From Pseudomonadota bacterium (GTDB lineage: Bacteria; Pseudomonadota; Gammaproteobacteria; Burkholderiales; Burkholderiaceae_B): a DNA stretch of 64,000 nt. Location: positions 186,001 to 250,000 of the forward strand of contig JAEXRL010000009.1 in NCBI GenBank assembly GCA_023440825.1. The letters are read 5' to 3'. The notes beneath the pieces are model-generated. The model worked only from the letters and a program-made list of their open reading frames with translations, ran no database searches and was not told the origin of the DNA. Each line of letters opens with the position of its first letter. Position 1 is the stretch's first letter. Below, in pieces: positions 61,740 through 64,000 of the stretch. The position numbers and the translations under genes were made by a program.

Positions 61740-62129
61740 ATGAAAGAAACTGATCGTTTTGAAATAGGGCTGGAAAATCGTAAAGCTGTGTTGGGAGCCG
61801 AGCATGTGGAGCGTTCCTGGAGTACAGCGGATGAGTTTAATCGTCCTATTCAGCGGTTTGTTACTGAGTACTGTTGGGGAGACATTTGGGGAGACTCTAC
61901 ACTCCCTAAAAAAACACGCAGCATGCTTAATATCGCCATGTTAACGGCAATGAGCCAGCATCACGAATTAGGCGTACACGTGCGTGGGGCTTTGAATAAT
62001 GGCGTGAGCAAAGAGGAAATCAGAGCAGTAATCATGCAGGCAGCCGTGTACGGAGGCGTTCCACTAGGTTTGGCGGCAGCACGTGTGGCGACACAAGTGT
62101 TTGCTGAACATGAAGCTCAGTCCGTTTAG
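61740..62129 (+). CDS. Carboxymuconolactone decarboxylase family protein
   Basis: A 129-residue all-helical protein of the PcaC/AhpD superfamily. The conserved helix LNIAMLTAMSQHHELGVHVRGALNNGVSKEEIRAVIMQAAVYGGVP is present. The AhpD CxxC pair is absent, so a peroxidase role is unlikely and a PcaC-like decarboxylase or lactonase role is more plausible. GGAG precedes the ATG. It belongs to the rightward catabolic cluster. Confidence 0.9.
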   Translation: MKETDRFEIGLENRKAVLGAEHVERSWSTADEFNRPIQRFVTEYCWGDIWGDSTLPKKTRSMLNIAMLTAMSQHHELGVHVRGALNNGVSKEEIRAVIMQAAVYGGVPLGLAAARVATQVFAEHEAQSV

Positions 62130-62164
62130 TTTTAGACGATTGAAATGGCGGAGAAATAGGTGAT

Positions 62165-63055
62165 ATGAAGCGAATTGGCTTTATCGGTTTAGGCAATATG
62201 GGGTGTCGCATGGCACGTCGATTGCTAGAAGCGGGCATAGTCGTGACTGGCTATGACAAGGATCAGGAACGTGTTCGAGAGTTGGGGCTGCAGTGTGCGG
62301 CTTCACCTGCGGACGTAGTGGCTCAGAGTGATGTCATTTTATTGTCCTTGCCCGATAGTAATGTTGTTGAGTCTGTCATGGAGTCAGAGTCTGGCGTCTT
62401 GTCAGTGCTCAGGGCAGATCAGATAGTCGTGGACTTAAGCACTGCCGCAGCCAGTTCTACTGTGCGTTTACACGGGCGAGTCAGAGAGCGTGGTGCTTGG
62501 TACGTGGATGCCGGTATTTCAGGTGGTGCGGCAGCCGCCGAGAAAGGAACGCTTACTTTGATGGTGGGTGGAGACGCTCAGGCCATTGAACAGTTAGGCT
62601 GGGTGTTTGATCCCATTAGTGCGAAGGTGCTGGTGATGGGAGAGAGCGGCGCAGGGCATACCACCAAATTGTTAAATAATTTTTTAAACGCAGTAAGCTT
62701 GGCAGCAACAGCAGAAGTGATGGTTGCCGGGAAAAAGGCTGGTTTGGATTTAGAACAACTGCTAGAGGTGCTCAATAGTAGCAGTGGTGTGAATTTTGCT
62801 ACGTTAAATCGCTTTCCCCATATAGTGAAGGGTGATTACCTGGAAGGGGGACTGACAAACAAGTTGATGACCAAAGATGTATTGCTCTACGTCGATAGAG
62901 TACGAGACTTGGGCGTAGCTTCTTTAAATGCGGCTGGGCCAATGGCCAGCTTTGGATTGGCAACCGCATTAGGTTATGGGGATGTGATCAGCAATCGAGT
63001 TGTTGATGCCATCGGCGATGTATCAGGTGGTGTGCGAGTCAGCGACCATCAATAG
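62165..63055 (+). CDS. 3-hydroxyisobutyrate dehydrogenase-family NAD(P)-dependent oxidoreductase (second copy)
   Basis: A 296-residue beta-hydroxyacid dehydrogenase with the Rossmann motif FIGLGNMGCRMARRL, the substrate loop DAGISGGAAAAEKGTLTLMVGG and the catalytic Lys in GHTTKLLNNFLNA. It is a paralogue of the gene at 52817. It lies between the carboxymuconolactone-decarboxylase-like gene and a cupin gene and is likely to oxidise a hydroxy acid in this pathway. Confidence 0.91.
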   Translation: MKRIGFIGLGNMGCRMARRLLEAGIVVTGYDKDQERVRELGLQCAASPADVVAQSDVILLSLPDSNVVESVMESESGVLSVLRADQIVVDLSTAAASSTVRLHGRVRERGAWYVDAGISGGAAAAEKGTLTLMVGGDAQAIEQLGWVFDPISAKVLVMGESGAGHTTKLLNNFLNAVSLAATAEVMVAGKKAGLDLEQLLEVLNSSSGVNFATLNRFPHIVKGDYLEGGLTNKLMTKDVLLYVDRVRDLGVASLNAAGPMASFGLATALGYGDVISNRVVDAIGDVSGGVRVSDHQ

Positions 63056-63067
63056 AAGGAGTGGATT

Positions 63068-63475
63068 ATGAGTATTCAGGTTTTTCATCGCGCGCAAGGA
63101 AAAGCGTCTGAGAAGCGAGGAGCGACGTTTACGGGTGAAGTCTGGGCAGAGCCAATTTTGCCTGGCGTGGATAACGTGACAGTAGCGTCTGTATTTTTCA
63201 AACCTGGCTCACGCACGTTCTGGCATACCCATGAGCTAGGGCAATTGCTACAGGTAACCTCCGGTCAAGGCTGGGTCTGTGAGGATGGTAAGGAGCCTGA
63301 GCGTATTCGTACAGGTGACACAGTATGGATACCTCCTCACACGCGCCATTGGCATGGCGCAGATACGGATACGTTCATGATTCATACCGCGATTTCTTTA
63401 GGTAAAAGCAGTTGGCAGGAAGAAGTTCAGGACGCCTTATCCGGAATGCGTTCAGTAGACGGGCAGGAGGGGTAG
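63068..63475 (+). CDS. Cupin-domain protein
   Basis: A 135-residue single cupin. Metal-ligand candidates are in RTFWHTHELGQLLQVTSG (motif 1) and IPPHTRHWHGA (motif 2). The start of family members with the GxxFTGEVWAEPILPG segment is typical of cupins found beside PcaC-like proteins. GGAG precedes the ATG. Role in the cluster is unknown; isomerase or decarboxylase accessory functions are possible. Confidence 0.9.
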   Translation: MSIQVFHRAQGKASEKRGATFTGEVWAEPILPGVDNVTVASVFFKPGSRTFWHTHELGQLLQVTSGQGWVCEDGKEPERIRTGDTVWIPPHTRHWHGADTDTFMIHTAISLGKSSWQEEVQDALSGMRSVDGQEG

Positions 63476-63477
63476 TT

Positions 63478-63804
63478 ATGCTAGTAGAGATGCGCGTATA
63501 TTACTGCTTGCCAGGGCGTTTGCCTGCACTACATGAACGCTTTCGTAATATCACTTTAGGCTTTTTTGAAAAATACGGTATTGAGCAGATTGGATTTTGG
63601 ACGACGGCTGTGGGTGCCAATAACCATGCCCTGACGTATTTATTAAAGTGGGAAAGCATGGCCGAGCGCGAGCAAAAGTGGGGGGCGTTCCAGGCAGATC
63701 CTGAGTGGATTGCTAAACGGACAGAAACTGAGCAGGTAAAGGCTATTGTTGAACGAGTCGAGAATCAGTTTTTAGAACCTACTAACTACTCTGCACTGCG
63801 TTGA
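63478..63804 (+). CDS. NIPSNAP family protein
   Basis: A 108-residue protein with the NIPSNAP pattern: LVEMRVYYCLPGRLPALHERF at the N-terminus, GFWTTAVGANNHALTYLLKWESMAEREQKWGAFQADPEW in the middle. The ATG at 63478 follows GGAGGGG, two bases after the cupin stop. It is the last gene of the rightward cluster. The function of bacterial members is unknown; the dimeric alpha-beta barrel fold is shared with small monooxygenases and isomerases. Confidence 0.88.
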   Translation: MLVEMRVYYCLPGRLPALHERFRNITLGFFEKYGIEQIGFWTTAVGANNHALTYLLKWESMAEREQKWGAFQADPEWIAKRTETEQVKAIVERVENQFLEPTNYSALR

Positions 63805-63831
63805 GCAGTGAGTAAACCTGTAGTCTCTAAG

Positions 63832-63858
63832 CCCTGCCAGTTATGGCAGGGTTTTTTT
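63832..63858 (+). terminator. Rho-independent terminator of the rightward catabolic cluster
   Basis: CCCTGCC/GGCAGGG arms with a 6-base loop and seven T. It begins 28 bases after the NIPSNAP stop. Confidence 0.9.
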
Positions 63859-63863
63859 ACGTT

Positions 63864-63882
63864 AAAAAGGCCCGAAAGGGCC
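63864..63882 (-). terminator. Rho-independent terminator of the leftward Bug gene
   Basis: GGCCC-GAAA-GGGCC hairpin (63869-63882); read on the minus strand it is followed by five T. It lies 25 bases beyond the stop of the partial Bug gene and forms a back-to-back pair with the preceding terminator. Confidence 0.75.
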
Positions 63883-63907
63883 AAAATGAGAGATGTTTTT
63901 TATCGAC

Positions 63908-64000
63908 TTAGTTGATAGGGATGCCTGCATCATGTATGAGTTTGGCAAAACGATCGACATCGCGATGAATTAATCGATTCATTTCCTCTGGGCCACGACG
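63908..64000 (-). CDS. Bug/TctC-family substrate-binding protein, C-terminal end (truncated by window edge)
   Basis: The last 30 codons of a leftward gene that enters from the right edge. They encode RRGPEEMNRLIHRDVDRFAKL followed by IHDAGIPIN and a stop, a pattern typical of the C-terminus of Bug proteins (compare the end of the other two in this window: aromatic-rich helix, then a short strand). The call rests on this short motif. Confidence 0.6.
   Translation of the reverse strand, partial: RRGPEEMNRLIHRDVDRFAKLIHDAGIPIN

Noticed and set aside
1..64000. CRISPR arrays, insertion sequences, integrases, prophage or toxin-antitoxin genes
   Set aside because: No regularly spaced repeats, transposase or integrase frames or typical toxin-antitoxin pairs were found on either strand.

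Overview
The window looks like a chromosomal segment of a betaproteobacterium of the family Alcaligenaceae (Burkholderiales). I base this on the two complete and one partial Bug/TctC-type extracytoplasmic receptors, the gene order tyrS - glyA - nrdR - ribD - ribE, and many small substrate-specific catabolic clusters each with its own LysR, GntR or MocR regulator. G+C is roughly one half by eye. The genus cannot be fixed from sequence alone. I see no insertion sequence, prophage, CRISPR array or integrase.

Layout. 1-6.7 kb is housekeeping: an M23 peptidase (cut by the window edge), tyrS, a PEBP-like protein, glyA, nrdR, ribD, ribE and a tRNA-Ser(GGA). 6.7-12.9 kb is a catabolic block: MarR regulator, small DUF2783-like protein coupled to a flavin monooxygenase, a Bug receptor, a sulfatase and a divergent LysR regulator. 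13.0-18.0 kb carries an acetylpolyamine amidohydrolase, a frameshifted 2-hydroxyacid dehydrogenase, a GntR regulator and a ThDP enzyme. 18.1-27.3 kb is one long leftward operon: peptide-type ABC transporter, cupin, carbamoylase-family hydrolase, EamA transporter and a PuuC-like aldehyde dehydrogenase. A second ThDP enzyme sits upstream of it. 30.4-35.7 kb is a leftward cluster of Rid protein, diiron protein, Bug receptor, gamma-glutamyltransferase homologue and LysR regulator. 36-37.5 kb is a queuosine module (yhhQ-queC) under what I read as a class I preQ1 riboswitch. 37.5-42.8 kb holds chaC, an amino acid permease, gabT and a divergent MocR/GabR regulator. 42.8-46 kb holds a periplasmic protein pair and a divergent, C-terminally extended ATP sulfurylase homologue. 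46.3-52.5 kb is a CrbS/CrbR-type two-component system next to the acetate symporter pair yjcH-actP. 52.8-63.8 kb is a second large catabolic cluster: two 3-hydroxyisobutyrate-dehydrogenase-family enzymes, GntR regulator, SDR, MmgE/PrpD protein, a Liv-type ABC transporter with a fused permease-ATPase, carboxymuconolactone-decarboxylase-like protein, cupin and NIPSNAP protein. The window ends in the 3' end of another Bug receptor.

The most notable observations are the preQ1-I riboswitch overlapping the yhhQ ribosome-binding site; a 15-bp sequence shared between the promoter regions of the GntR gene at 15.5 kb and the ABC operon at 27.4 kb, which ties a regulator to its probable target 12 kb away; an ATP-sulfurylase homologue that lacks the usual QxRN substrate motif and carries an extra C-terminal region of about 170 residues; a one-base frameshift inside an eight-G run; the diiron/Rid/GGT/Bug cluster of unknown substrate; and a recurring pattern of strong hairpins just after stop codons that mostly lack a U-tract.
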